Below, piece after piece: positions 54,248 through 63,158 of a DNA stretch of 64,000 bases. A model generated the notes under the pieces. The model made no database searches. It saw only the letters and a list, made by a program, of their open reading frames with translations, and was not told the origin of the DNA. Position numbers and translations under genes: made by a program. Every line of letters begins with the position of its first letter. The stretch's first letter is position 1. The stretch comes from B46-G9 sp964581175 (GTDB lineage Bacteria; Desulfobacterota; DSM-4660; Desulfatiglandales; Desulfatiglandaceae): assembly GCA_964581175.1 (NCBI GenBank), contig CAZONI010000008.1, positions 1 through 64,000 on the forward strand, given 5' to 3'.

Positions 54248-54310
54248 TGAGCAACATACTTCCGGGGCACCTGCCTCATGGGACCCCGAGAAGGAGCGGA
54301 GGAGTAAAAC

Positions 54311-55375
54311 ATGAGAGAGCGAGATAATTTATCTCAGGAAACCGGAGACATGAACAGAAGATCCTTCCTGAAACTGTCCGGTTTGCTCGGCGTCGGCCTG
54401 GCAACGGCAGCCATGGTCCCCCTGACGGCCGAAGCAGTCAAGTTCAATCGAAAGATGTATAAAGTGTCCAGGATGAGACTGGCCATGGGGACTTTTGTTT
54501 CCATGACCCTGATCCATCCCTCCCGAGACAGGGCGGAACAGGCCATAGGTGTCGCCTTTGAAGAAATCGACCGCCTGGCCGGACTCATGGACCGCTTCAA
54601 GAGCGTAACCGCTGTCGGTGAATTGAATAGAGAAGGCAGACTCGAGGGTACTCCCCCGGAGATGGCGAACGTGGTGAGAGATGCTCTTCACTTTTATCGC
54701 GTCACCAAGGGCGCCTTTGACATCTCGGTAGCCCCTGTCGTGGATCTCTTCAAACAGCGGGTTGAAAGCGGCGCCAAAATACCGCCGACCGAGGCTGAAA
54801 TAAGAAAGCTGCTTGCCCGCGTGGATGCCGGCTCCATCGTCGTTGAAGGGCGGGATATCCGTTTCAAGAAACCCGGCATGGCGATTACCTTGGATGGTAT
54901 TGCGAAGGGATATATCGTGGACCGGGCCGCAGGACTGCTCGCCAAAAACAACATCAAGAATTTCCTCATCAACGCAGGTGGGGATATCAGGACCGAAGGA
55001 GAGAGACAGGATCGAAAGCCCTGGACCATAGCCATCCAGGATCCACACAAGAAAAGACACTATCCGGATATCATCCAGATCTGTGACGGGGCTATTGCTA
55101 CTTCAGGAAATTATGAGGTGTATTTTGACCGGGAAAAGATGTTCCATCATATCGTGAATCCCAGAACAGGCATGTCGCCTCATGACGATTCCAGTGTTTC
55201 CGTCACCGCCCCGACCACAATGGAAGCGGACGCCCTGTCCACGAGTGTATTTGTCATGGAGCCGGCGGAAAAGGGGATCCGCTTCATTGATTCCTTACCC
55301 AGGTACGAATGTCTGGTCCTGTCAGCGGCGGGAAAGGTAAAAAAATCTAAGGGGTGGAAGAGCGCTGCCATATAA
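54311..55375 (+). CDS. apbE: FAD:protein FMN transferase
   Basis: A 354-residue protein with a Tat-like leader (MNRRSFLKLSGLLGVGLAT). ApbE motifs are MGTFVSMTL, LDGIAKGYIVDRAA (FAD/Mg binding), INAGGDIRTEG and TSGNYEVYF...HHIVNPRTG. ApbE attaches FMN through a phosphoester to Thr of RnfD and RnfG, which explains its place at the end of the rnf operon. GGAGGAG precedes ATG 54311. Its last 29 bases overlap the convergent hflX. Confidence 0.92.
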   Translation: MRERDNLSQETGDMNRRSFLKLSGLLGVGLATAAMVPLTAEAVKFNRKMYKVSRMRLAMGTFVSMTLIHPSRDRAEQAIGVAFEEIDRLAGLMDRFKSVTAVGELNREGRLEGTPPEMANVVRDALHFYRVTKGAFDISVAPVVDLFKQRVESGAKIPPTEAEIRKLLARVDAGSIVVEGRDIRFKKPGMAITLDGIAKGYIVDRAAGLLAKNNIKNFLINAGGDIRTEGERQDRKPWTIAIQDPHKKRHYPDIIQICDGAIATSGNYEVYFDREKMFHHIVNPRTGMSPHDDSSVSVTAPTTMEADALSTSVFVMEPAEKGIRFIDSLPRYECLVLSAAGKVKKSKGWKSAAI

Positions 55376-56981
55376 TCTTTTCAATCTCTCTAACCAAAGG
55401 CCGTAAGGAGGGAGGGTGAATTGCCGATATGGGCACCCCTCCCGTTCTCTTTTGCAGTGCCTTTATCTCCTTGCCATCCAGACGGTCCATCTTGTTTAAG
55501 ACAAGCAGGACCGGAATGCGCCGAAGTTCGAGCTTCCTCAAAATATCTTCAACGGTCTTTGCTTCTTCCTCCATTCGATCGCTCGACGCGTCAACCACAT
55601 GGATGAGGAGCTCGGCATCGTCGAGTTCCTCGAGTGTTGCCGCGAATGCCTCCATCAGACTCCTGGGAAGGTCACGAATAAATCCCACCGTATCGGTGAT
55701 GATGGCTTCTCGTTCCCTGGGAAACCGCAGCCGCCGGCTGCTCGGATCCAGTGTCTCGAAAAGCCTTCTTCCGGTACCCACATCGCTCCCGGTGAGGGCA
55801 TTCAGGAGCGTTGATTTGCCGGCGTTTGTGTACCCGACAATGGAAATCACCGGAAGCCCGCGCCTGTTCCGCAATTGCCTTCTCTCTTGTCTCTGACGGC
55901 TGATATTTGCCAGCTCACGGTTCAACCTGGCAATACGCGCGTACACCCGCCGCCGGTTGATTTCCAGTTTTGTCTCACCGGGTCCCCTTCCTCCTATTCC
56001 TCCGGTGAGCCTGGACATGGCCGTATTCTTGGTGGCAAGGCGCGGGACCAGATACTTCAGCTGCGCCAGTTCGACCTGTATCTTTCCTTCCCTGGTTACG
56101 GCACGCCTGGCGAAAATGTCCAGTATGAGCTGACTCCGATCAATGATGCGGAGTTCGGTAAAATCGGTTAGATTCTTTACCTGCGCAGGAGTCAATTCCT
56201 GGTTGAATATGAGCAGGTCAGAGCCAGTTTGCAGGCAATGCAAGACCAGTTCTCTCAACCTTCCCTTCCCCATCAGGTATCGGGGGTCTACCCGTTTGAC
56301 TCGCTGAATCACCTTGCCGATGACCTCTATTTCATTGGAGGCGGCAAGACTTTCGAGCTCTCCAAGGGACTCCTCCTCAAGCCATTTGGCGCCTGACGTA
56401 ATCCCCACCAGAAGTGCCCCGTCTCTTACTTCGAGAGAGGGTCCGATCCTTTTCCTGCTCAGTTCCTCTTCGAGGGATTGAATAAAGGCAATGAAGTTCA
56501 GGCTGAGACGGCCGATATCCGGGACTCGCTCCACGGTGAAGCCTTTGCCGTCCCGGTCGCCGGGCAAGAGATGAGCATAGCTGATCGCGCCGGAGAGTCC
56601 CTCCTGATCCACCTCGATGCACGCCATGAGATCGAGACCGATCAGGACCAGATCGGTGATATCCTCAGTGGAGAGGGGCTCTCCTTCAAGGTGGGTGTGA
56701 ATGCAGCGCAAGCCCCTGAGACGGCCGATTCCCACCCGGTACGTGTCCAACTCCGGGATCCAGATCCGCCGGTTGTTCCCGATCAGGACATAGGCAACAA
56801 CACCTTTTCGATTTATGAGAAGACCGACCTGGCGCTTGATTTCCCTGGAAATCTCGGATAGCTGGCGTGTCAGCTCATGGGAAATGATCTGGGAAGGGGC
56901 CACTCTCCTGCGATAGAGATTTTGAAGTCTCTTTTGCTGATTTGCTTTGAGGCCGCTTGTTTTGCCGTAAATCCTGTTAAT
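55347..56981 (-). CDS. hflX: HflX ribosome-associated GTPase, probable ATT start
   Basis: A 544-residue GTPase. G motifs are GYTNAGKSTLLNALTG (G1), DTVGFIRDLP (G3) and NKMD (G4); the HflX marker is GGIGGRGPGETKLE. The coding match continues upstream of the first GTG (56903): YGKTSGLKANQ then KRLQNLYRRRVAPSQII, the conserved HflX N-terminus. The only start compatible with it is ATT at 56981-56979, with TAGAGG 9 bases before it. The next upstream in-frame codons are AGC-type and then TAG, with no ATG, GTG or TTG. The ATT overlaps the dnaB stop by one base (ATTAA), so translation is probably coupled. HflX splits stalled ribosomes after heat stress. Confidence 0.85.
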   Translation of the reverse strand: MNRIYGKTSGLKANQQKRLQNLYRRRVAPSQIISHELTRQLSEISREIKRQVGLLINRKGVVAYVLIGNNRRIWIPELDTYRVGIGRLRGLRCIHTHLEGEPLSTEDITDLVLIGLDLMACIEVDQEGLSGAISYAHLLPGDRDGKGFTVERVPDIGRLSLNFIAFIQSLEEELSRKRIGPSLEVRDGALLVGITSGAKWLEEESLGELESLAASNEIEVIGKVIQRVKRVDPRYLMGKGRLRELVLHCLQTGSDLLIFNQELTPAQVKNLTDFTELRIIDRSQLILDIFARRAVTREGKIQVELAQLKYLVPRLATKNTAMSRLTGGIGGRGPGETKLEINRRRVYARIARLNRELANISRQRQERRQLRNRRGLPVISIVGYTNAGKSTLLNALTGSDVGTGRRLFETLDPSSRRLRFPREREAIITDTVGFIRDLPRSLMEAFAATLEELDDAELLIHVVDASSDRMEEEAKTVEDILRKLELRRIPVLLVLNKMDRLDGKEIKALQKRTGGVPISAIHPPSLRPLVREIEKIIWQRSSTP

Positions 56982-58350
56982 AGCTGTGCGCCTCTACATC
57001 TTCTTCAATATGGTCCTTAAAAAGCGTCAATTCCTTTAAGAAGGTGAGCTTGAAATATCCCGTGGGACCATTCCTCTGTTTGGCGACAATGATCTCCGCA
57101 ATGTTTCTGTTTTCTTCTGAGGCAGGATGGTATACTTCGTCCCGGTAAATAAAAACAATCACGTCCGCATCCTGTTCAATTGCACCACTTTCCCGGAGAT
57201 CCGCCAGTTGCGGTCGTTTGTTGGGGCGGTCTTCCACTTTCCTGTTGAGCTGGGAAAGGGCGAGGACGGGTACGTTCAGGTCCTTGGCAAGCGCTTTGAG
57301 TGCCCGGGAAATTTCTGAGATTTCAAGCTGTCTCGACTCGGCCGATCTTCTCCCCTGAAGCAACTGGAGATAATCCACGATAACCATTCCAAGGTCCTGC
57401 CGCTTCATCAGACGCCGGCACTTCGCCTTCATCTCCAGGACTCCGATTCCAGAGCTGTCATCAATGAAGATAGGGAGTTCGGCAAGGTGGTTCGCTGAAT
57501 GAGTCAACCGCTCCCAATCGTCATCCCTCAGGCGCCCGGTACGCAAATTGGTCGCGTTGATTCCCGCATCGAATCCCAGCAGCCGGATACCCAGCTGGAG
57601 CTTGGACATCTCGAGAGAAAAGATTGCGACAGCCTTGCCGGTCGTCTCTGCAGCCTTATGGCCGATGTTCAGGGCCAAGGCCGTTTTTCCCATGCTTGGT
57701 CGGCCGGCAATGATTATCACATCGGAGGGTTGCAACCCTGCTGTAAGCAAGTCAAAGTCCCGGAAGCCGCTCGGGATTCCCGTCACATATCCCTCGACTT
57801 CCGCGACATTTTCGAGCTTTTTGAAACTTCCGGTGATGACATCCTGCAGGCTGTAGAAGCCCTCTTTGATACGTTGCTCTGCAATCTCAAAAATAGACTG
57901 CTCGGCCATATCCAGGAGCTCATCTGTTTCTTTCCAGGGCTCGAAACAGGATTCGGAAATGACGGAGCACTCACGGATTAGTTTTCGTCTGATGGACAGG
58001 TCTTTGATTATTCCCGCATGATGAAGAGCCCCCGCAGACGTGGAAACCGCCTCGACGAGGGAAGCGAGATAGTCGTTTCCGCCGGCTGTTTGTAGTCTTT
58101 TCTTCCTGTCCAGCACCTGCGAGAGAGTGATGATATCTATAGGTTCTCCGGAATTATATAATTCCATCATACCCTCAAATATCGCCTCGTGTGCTTCTCG
58201 ATAGAAATCGTCGGGTGCAAGAAGATCCATGACCTGGTTCATGGCATCGTTGTTTATGAGTACGCCTCCAAGAACAGCCTGCTCGGCTTGGATGTTGCTG
58301 GGAGGGACTTTCATGGGTGAAACAACGGCTTTTTCTTTTTCCCTTGCCAT
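56977..58350 (-). CDS. dnaB: Replicative DNA helicase DnaB
   Basis: A 457-residue protein. The N-terminal domain binds primase (NIQAEQAVLGGVLINNDAM). The RecA-like helicase core has Walker A AGRPSMGKTALALN, Walker B MVIVDYLQLLQG, and LSQLNRKVEDRPNKRPQLAD with GAIEQDADVI. It unwinds DNA at the replication fork. ATG 58350 (MAREKEKAVVSP) is chosen over an upstream start at 58401 because the extra 17 residues are unlike DnaB. The order S6-S18-DUF2232-L9-DnaB is common in bacteria. Confidence 0.95.
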   Translation of the reverse strand: MAREKEKAVVSPMKVPPSNIQAEQAVLGGVLINNDAMNQVMDLLAPDDFYREAHEAIFEGMMELYNSGEPIDIITLSQVLDRKKRLQTAGGNDYLASLVEAVSTSAGALHHAGIIKDLSIRRKLIRECSVISESCFEPWKETDELLDMAEQSIFEIAEQRIKEGFYSLQDVITGSFKKLENVAEVEGYVTGIPSGFRDFDLLTAGLQPSDVIIIAGRPSMGKTALALNIGHKAAETTGKAVAIFSLEMSKLQLGIRLLGFDAGINATNLRTGRLRDDDWERLTHSANHLAELPIFIDDSSGIGVLEMKAKCRRLMKRQDLGMVIVDYLQLLQGRRSAESRQLEISEISRALKALAKDLNVPVLALSQLNRKVEDRPNKRPQLADLRESGAIEQDADVIVFIYRDEVYHPASEENRNIAEIIVAKQRNGPTGYFKLTFLKELTLFKDHIEEDVEAHSY

Positions 58351-58421
58351 GCTTTTCCGTTTTCTCCGGTGAAACCCAAGTCCTGTTTGTGAGATGAACA
58401 CTCCGTAGTTTTACAGCGCAA

Positions 58422-58892
58422 CTACGGCCGGTTCTCCCCTTCACTCTCTTTTACCGGAGATACCACAACCTTTATAAAAGCGGTTACTTCGGGATAGATT
58501 CTCACAGGTACCTCGAAGTCACCCAGGACCTTGATGGGTTTATCCAGCATAATCTTTCTTCGATCGACGACAATCCCCTGATTTTCCAGCTCCGCGGCAA
58601 TATCCATACTTGTCACCGATCCGTACAGTTTCCCTTCTTCGCCCGCCTTCTGAGTAAGCTGAACAAGGATTTCAGACATTTTTTCCTTCAGTTGTTCTGC
58701 CTGTTCCTTGGCCTTCAGTTTTCTGATCTCGATCTTTTTTCTCCGCTGTTCAATAGATTTTACATTCTGCGGTGTGGCCTCAAAGGCCATGCCCCTGGGG
58801 ATCAAATAGTTCCTGGCGTACCCATCGGCAACCCTTAGAATATCTCCCTCGAGACCCAGTTCATCCAGATCCTGTAATAGTATAATCTCCAT
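58422..58892 (-). CDS. rplI: 50S ribosomal protein L9
   Basis: A 156-residue L9 with the N-terminal rRNA-binding domain (MEIILLQDLDELGLEGDI, VADGYARNYLIPRGMA) and the long connecting helix (RRKKIEIRKLKAKEQAEQLK) to the C-terminal domain (GKLYGSVTSMDIAAELE). GGAGGGA precedes the ATG. Standard place between rpsR and dnaB. Confidence 0.96.
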   Translation of the reverse strand: MEIILLQDLDELGLEGDILRVADGYARNYLIPRGMAFEATPQNVKSIEQRRKKIEIRKLKAKEQAEQLKEKMSEILVQLTQKAGEEGKLYGSVTSMDIAAELENQGIVVDRRKIMLDKPIKVLGDFEVPVRIYPEVTAFIKVVVSPVKESEGENRP

Positions 58893-58913
58893 AAAAATCC
58901 CTCCATCTAAAAA

Positions 58914-59852
58914 TCAGGTATTAAGCCCCTTGTGTATCTTTCTAAAATCTATCCATTGATCAAAAACGCCGCCCAGGCAAACAAGGAGCAGAAAAACCTG
59001 TTGGAAAAACAGAAGCAGATATATTGCGGCCCGAATCCATGTCGGCACATGATACTTATTCAAGAAAAACAGAAGGATGGAAACGCCCTGAAACAAGTAC
59101 ACAGTCATCAGAACGATAAGGCCGTTGAGCGCTATCAACCTTACAACGCCCGAGGAAAAAAATAAAGAAAAACCAGTCGCGATAAGTCCCCAGACGAGCA
59201 TTTCAGGCGCCTGCCATCGATCAGCATGTTCAAAGAGAGGATACTCAAGCTTAGCCAGCCGGAGTATCCTGCGCCCCAGCAACACATTTATCCAGACCAC
59301 GAATGCTGAACCGACTACCAGGAGCGCCGGATAAACACGGACGATGGCATCGATGATCGCCTTTCCGTAGGTCCGTATTTCAAGGGCCTTTTCTTTTTCA
59401 AGGCCCATTTGTCCATACATGTCCAAGGCCCCGTTCAGATTGCTCTTCAAATACGATTGCACCACTTCGAAGGGGCCCATGTGTCTGACAATTCCGACAA
59501 AGAAGAGACACAGTATGCCCATGATGAGCATGCACACTGTACCAAGTGACAGGGTGTAGCCAAGGGAAAACCGTCTTCTGAAGAGCTCTGAAAGGGCCAG
59601 GCCAAGGACAGAAAACTCAATGACGAACAGGATGAGCTGGGGCTGGCCGAGAAACCGTGCTGCCAGGCTGATGAAAACCACTGTGACGGCCGCCAGCGTC
59701 AATCCCCTGTAGAGGCCTTGCTTCATGGCATAATAAAGGAAAGGGACGGGCGTGACCAGGCTGATAAATGGCCCTGCAATAGGGACCGTCACTGCTGCAA
59801 GAAGGACCAGAGCGGCCCAACCTACACAGCCCAGGAAATCCTTTGCAATCAT
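58914..59852 (-). CDS. DUF2232 (YybS-like) membrane protein
   Basis: A 312-residue polytopic membrane protein with about eight helices. It contains a small amphipathic loop (LDMYGQMGLEKEKALEIRTYG) and ends in a helix pair. YybS/DUF2232 proteins occur between the S6-S18 and L9-DnaB genes in many Firmicutes and Deltaproteobacteria, which supports the call more than any single motif. Their fold resembles substrate-binding S components, but no function is established. Confidence 0.8.
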   Translation of the reverse strand: MIAKDFLGCVGWAALVLLAAVTVPIAGPFISLVTPVPFLYYAMKQGLYRGLTLAAVTVVFISLAARFLGQPQLILFVIEFSVLGLALSELFRRRFSLGYTLSLGTVCMLIMGILCLFFVGIVRHMGPFEVVQSYLKSNLNGALDMYGQMGLEKEKALEIRTYGKAIIDAIVRVYPALLVVGSAFVVWINVLLGRRILRLAKLEYPLFEHADRWQAPEMLVWGLIATGFSLFFSSGVVRLIALNGLIVLMTVYLFQGVSILLFFLNKYHVPTWIRAAIYLLLFFQQVFLLLVCLGGVFDQWIDFRKIHKGLNT

Positions 59853-59907
59853 CGATTCTCTGATAAATAGGCCTCCGACAAGAAGAGAGCCTATGGAAAT
59901 GCCGAGA

Positions 59908-60162
59908 TTACCTCACCGTGGATGTCGTATAAGGCAGCAGGGCTATATTTCTTGCTCTCTTGATGGCAACCGTCAACACGCGTTGATGCTTTGCGCAATT
60001 GCCCGATATTCTTCGAGGAATGATCTTGCCACGCTCTGTTGTGAAGTAGCGGAGGCTCTTTGCGTCTTTGTAATCAATGGTCAAACTGCTGTCAGCGCAA
60101 AAGCGGCAGACCTTTCTCCTGTGAAAGCTCCGTTTCCCTCGTCTTAGTCTATCGAACGCCAT
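59908..60162 (-). CDS. rpsR: 30S ribosomal protein S18
   Basis: An 84-residue protein starting MAFDRLRRGKRSFHRRKVC. The zinc-ribbon-like start CRFCADSS and the conserved core IDYKDAKSLRYFTTERGKIIP, then RISGNCAKHQRVLTVAIKRAR, are complete. ATG 60162 follows AGGTCGAAA and overlaps the rpsF end by 14 bases; an upstream frame extension does not match S18. Confidence 0.95.
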   Translation of the reverse strand: MAFDRLRRGKRSFHRRKVCRFCADSSLTIDYKDAKSLRYFTTERGKIIPRRISGNCAKHQRVLTVAIKRARNIALLPYTTSTVR

Positions 60163-60574
60163 TTTCGACCTCATCAGTATTCGTTTCAGTGGTATCCTGG
60201 GGCGGAGCCTGTTCCTCAACACTTTCCGATTCCCCTGTCTCTACAACATCTCTCTTCACTTCCTGCAACAATGCCGCAGGATCAGCCCGGTCACTGAGTT
60301 TGACGGTTTGGTACTTCAAAACCTTGTCTTCCAGTCTGAAGAGGCGTTCCAGTTCCTTTGTCAGGGCGGCATCTCCACAATATTCCAGAAGCACGTAAAA
60401 ACCTTTATTGAATTTTTTCAATTCATACGCGAGACTTCTCTCGCCCCACTTGTCCGTCTTGATCATGACCCCTTGATTTTTCTCAATGATACCGTTAAAG
60501 TTAGCGATCGCTTCTTCATACTCTTCTTCGGGAAGCGAGGGCTTCAAGATGTACAGGGTTTCATATTGTCTCAT
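60149..60574 (-). CDS. rpsF: 30S ribosomal protein S6
   Basis: A 141-residue S6 with MRQYETLYILKPSLPEEE and WGERSLAYELKKFNKGFYVL, followed by a 35-residue acidic tail (SVEEQAPPQDTTETNTDEVE) beyond the common core. ATG 60574 follows GGAGAG. It binds 16S rRNA with S18, which overlaps it. Confidence 0.95.
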   Translation of the reverse strand: MRQYETLYILKPSLPEEEYEEAIANFNGIIEKNQGVMIKTDKWGERSLAYELKKFNKGFYVLLEYCGDAALTKELERLFRLEDKVLKYQTVKLSDRADPAALLQEVKRDVVETGESESVEEQAPPQDTTETNTDEVENGVR

Positions 60575-61034
60575 TCCACTCTCCTTTCGGACATTTCCTT
60601 CATAAATCATGGTGGTCCCCCTCCAGCCGGAAGCCTGCGGGGAACAAGGAGGAATTCAAACCAAATTTTTATTTTTACCACCTGAACTAAATCATGTCAA
60701 TCACTTTTACCACACCCAAATCCACCACCTAATTTTCGCATCGTGAGCTTCAGCGGGTGATTCGGCGAAATCCCTGGTCACCAGCAAGGTGTCGGATGCA
60801 AGGCGCCGAGGAGCGACGACTGAGACGTATAAACAATACGTCGCAGGGAGGAGCGAGCGAAGGCAACGCCGCAGATGATGCCTTGATGGTGGATCAGGGT
60901 TGCGGCCTATCCGTTGACAGGTCTTAACACATGATATATGCTCTCCTGCTAACGGCGTAAAGGCAAGGACTCTGCCTTGTGAGGCTTAAGGCGCAGGGCT
61001 TAAGGCACAAGAAGAATGAAAGTGAGGGACCTCC
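60575..61034. other. Intergenic region with two kinds of dispersed repeat
   Basis: No gene. Bases 60793-60880 hold a GC-rich repeat (AAGGCGCCGAGGAGCGACGA...) with hairpin GACGTAT/ATACGTC (60824-60830, 60836-60842). Bases 60954-61008 hold CTTAAGGC-type units related to those around rnpB. The rpsF promoter and that of the inositol monophosphatase-like gene should also be here. Confidence 0.5.
60793..60880. repeat. GC-rich dispersed intergenic repeat with central hairpin
   Basis: The wording GGCGCCGAGGAGCGACGACTG, then hairpin GACGTAT-AAACA-ATACGTC, then GCAGGGAGGAGCGAGCGAAG and GCAACGCCGCAG, is familiar as a widely scattered intergenic repeat in proteobacterial genomes (from memory, not searched). 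Only one copy is in this window. Confidence 0.5.
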
Positions 61035-61817
61035 ATGTGGGAAAAGGAATTACAACTTGCATCCGCCGCAGCCCGGGAAGCTGGAAAAATCCTGAAAAAA
61101 CGTTTCGGTGGGGCAATGAACGTCAGGAAGAAAGGGGCTATCGACCTCGTTACGGACGCGGATCTCCAGGCGGAAAAAGCCATCATCCAATTGATCAGGG
61201 CCCACTTTCCCTCCGATCAGATCCTCGCGGAAGAATCCGGCAGTCAGGGAAAATCTCCTGACCGGACCTGGCTCATCGACCCATTGGACGGGACCACCAA
61301 TTTCGCGCACGGATTCCCCTTTTTCGCCGTCTCCATCGCCCTCGAAATAGCGGGAGAGATAGCCCTCGGCATCGTTTACAACCCTCATCTTGAAGAATAT
61401 TTTGAAGCGATAAGAGGCGCCGGAGCTTTATTGAACGGTCGTCCTATCACGGTCTCAAACACCACGGAAATCGGTGAATCCCTCCTGGCCACAGGGTTCC
61501 CCTACGATATCCAGGACAATGAGGGAGGCGTCCTGGAACTGTTCGGCCGCGTGATCAGGAAGGCGCAAGGAGTGCGAAGGCCCGGATCGGCGGCACTGGA
61601 TCTGTGTTACGTGGCGTGCGGCAGGCTTGACGGATTTTGGGAGAAGGGCCTGAACCCCTGGGATACAGCCGCAGGATCAATTATTGTAAGAGAGGCGGGG
61701 GGCATGCTGGCCACGTACAGCGGAACCGATTACACCCCTTACGAAAAAACCGTCGTGGCAGCCAATCCCGGCCTGCTGGAAGAAATGCTTCGCGTGATCA
61801 ACAGGAAGACGATCTAG
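61035..61817 (+). CDS. suhB: Inositol-1-monophosphatase family protein
   Basis: A 260-residue Mg-dependent phosphatase. Metal-binding motifs are AEESGSQG, WLIDPLDGTTNFAHGFP and GLNPWDTAAGSIIVREAGG. These define the IMPase/SuhB family. AGGGACC precedes the ATG. Members act on inositol or other sugar phosphates, or on PAP (CysQ); the PLDGTTNF wording fits SuhB best. Solitary gene with a hairpin (61822-61833 with 61873-61883) after it. Confidence 0.88.
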   Translation: MWEKELQLASAAAREAGKILKKRFGGAMNVRKKGAIDLVTDADLQAEKAIIQLIRAHFPSDQILAEESGSQGKSPDRTWLIDPLDGTTNFAHGFPFFAVSIALEIAGEIALGIVYNPHLEEYFEAIRGAGALLNGRPITVSNTTEIGESLLATGFPYDIQDNEGGVLELFGRVIRKAQGVRRPGSAALDLCYVACGRLDGFWEKGLNPWDTAAGSIIVREAGGMLATYSGTDYTPYEKTVVAANPGLLEEMLRVINRKTI

Positions 61818-61869
61818 TCTGGACTGGAGACTCGCTCGTCCCCACAATGTATCTGTGCATGGGCACGGT

Positions 61870-62187
61870 CTAGTCTCCGTCCAAAGCATGGGCAGCCAGG
61901 ATACCCTGCACTGTTTCCTGGTCCAACCCCTCGATCCGAACAGTCTTGAGCTTTGACCTCTCTCCGGAAACGATGTCCACCCTGCCCTTTGCGATATCAA
62001 GGCATTTGGCAAGGTATTCCCTGACCGCCTTGTTTGCCTTTCCTTCCACCGGGGCAGACGTTATCTTTACCTTCCACACCCCTTTGTCACTTTTTACAAC
62101 CTGATTTCTGGAGGAACACGGCAGCACCTTTACAGAAATTAGGGCGGCCTTCCGGTTCTGCTCGTCCACGTTCGGCTCCTGACGCAA
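61870..62187 (-). CDS. DUF167 (YggU-like) protein
   Basis: A 105-residue protein with the YggU core: ISVKVLPCSSRNQVVKSDKG, VKITSAPVEGKANKAVREYLAK and IVSGERSKLKTVRI. The family is small and widespread, with no settled function. It directly abuts yggT (stop and start adjacent), a standard pair. Confidence 0.88.
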   Translation of the reverse strand: MRQEPNVDEQNRKAALISVKVLPCSSRNQVVKSDKGVWKVKITSAPVEGKANKAVREYLAKCLDIAKGRVDIVSGERSKLKTVRIEGLDQETVQGILAAHALDGD

Positions 62188-62490
62188 TCAGCCGGCCATC
62201 CTGGCGGCAAATTGATAGAGCGTTTGAACGAGAAAAGACTGCACAAAAATGATGCCTAAGATCACAATAATGGGAGAAAAATCTATGCCTCCAAGGCTCA
62301 GCGGGAGGCGTCTGCGAATGGGATAAAGCACCGGCTCGGTAATACTGTTCAGGATTCGTACAATAGTATTGTAGGGATCCGGATTCACCCAGGAGATAAC
62401 GGCCCTCGCGATGATAATCCACATGTACAGACTCAAACCAATATCGAGGATCTTTGCCACTGCAATAAGCAAATTTGATAGCACGAACAT
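62188..62490 (-). CDS. YggT-family membrane protein
   Basis: A 100-residue protein with two hydrophobic segments (FVLSNLLIAVAKILDIGLSL and FSPIIVILGIIFVQSFLV). The family signature is ISWVNPDPYNTIVRILNSIT, followed by EPVLYPIRRRLP. YggT proteins are linked to cell division and osmotic functions. GGAGGTACC precedes the ATG. Confidence 0.88.
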   Translation of the reverse strand: MFVLSNLLIAVAKILDIGLSLYMWIIIARAVISWVNPDPYNTIVRILNSITEPVLYPIRRRLPLSLGGIDFSPIIVILGIIFVQSFLVQTLYQFAARMAG

Positions 62491-62570
62491 GGTACCTCCA
62501 ATAACGGCCTAAGGCGCAGGGCGGTGTGAAATCTCGACCTTGACAAAATCTGAAACCGTATGCCTTACGC

Positions 62571-62612
62571 CTTACGCCCTATGCCTTACGTCTCTAAAAA
62601 TGTATGTCGGAG
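62571..62612. repeat. Left arm of 42-nt inverted repeat flanking rnpB
   Basis: It matches the reverse complement of 63146-63187 at 40 of 42 positions. The inner 13 bases form RNase P helix P1; the outer part is a dispersed CTTACGCCCTATGCCTTACG unit. Confidence 0.75.
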
Positions 62613-63158
62613 CAGGCCGTAAGCCGGGTTCTGTCCCCCGGAGCGGTCGCCCGCTGCGGGGTGGTGACCATTCATCTAGTCTCGCTGTTACCAACGGGAT
62701 CAAGCAACCTACCCGGGAGCTCGGACGGACCATCCTCGGACGCTCCCCTATTTGGTCTTGCTCCAGGCGGGGTTTACCAAGCATCTGCTGTCGCCAGCAG
62801 GTCTGGTGAGCTCTTACCTCACCCTTTCACCCTTACCGGACACTCAACTCTCAGCAAGATCCAGCCTCAATCTCCGGGATTCCGGGAGCATGGCAATCCC
62901 TGGATGCAGGCTGGATCTTGCTGAGAGTTGAGTGTCCGGCGGTCTCCTTTCTGTGGCACTTTCCTTCCCGTCGCCGGGACTGGGTGTTACCCAGCACCTT
63001 GTCCTACGGAGCCCGGACTTTCCTCCCCCCGGCACTCAATCTCTAAGAAAGGCCCGGCCTTCGCCGGTCTTTCTTCATCCGCGCTTACCTGATAAAAGCA
63101 CGTCCTTACCAGAGATTGAGTGCCGGGCGGCGGCCACCTGTCCTACTCCGACATACAT
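62600..63158 (-). ncRNA. rnpB: RNase P RNA (class A) with expanded P3 and P12
   Basis: On the minus strand the conserved A-type segments appear in order: GAGGAAAGUCCGGGCUCC, GGUAAGGGUGAAAGGGUG, AGAGCUCACC, GGAGCAAGACCAAAUAGGG, GGGUAGGUUGCUUGA, UAGAUGAAUGGUCACC and ACAGAACCCGGCUUA. P1 is formed by the ends. The length is about 559 bases against 377 in E. coli. The excess is in P12 (32-bp perfect stem 62836-62867/62908-62939 plus apical hairpins) and P3 (17-bp stem 63028-63044/63111-63127 plus an inner hairpin). Confidence 0.95.
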
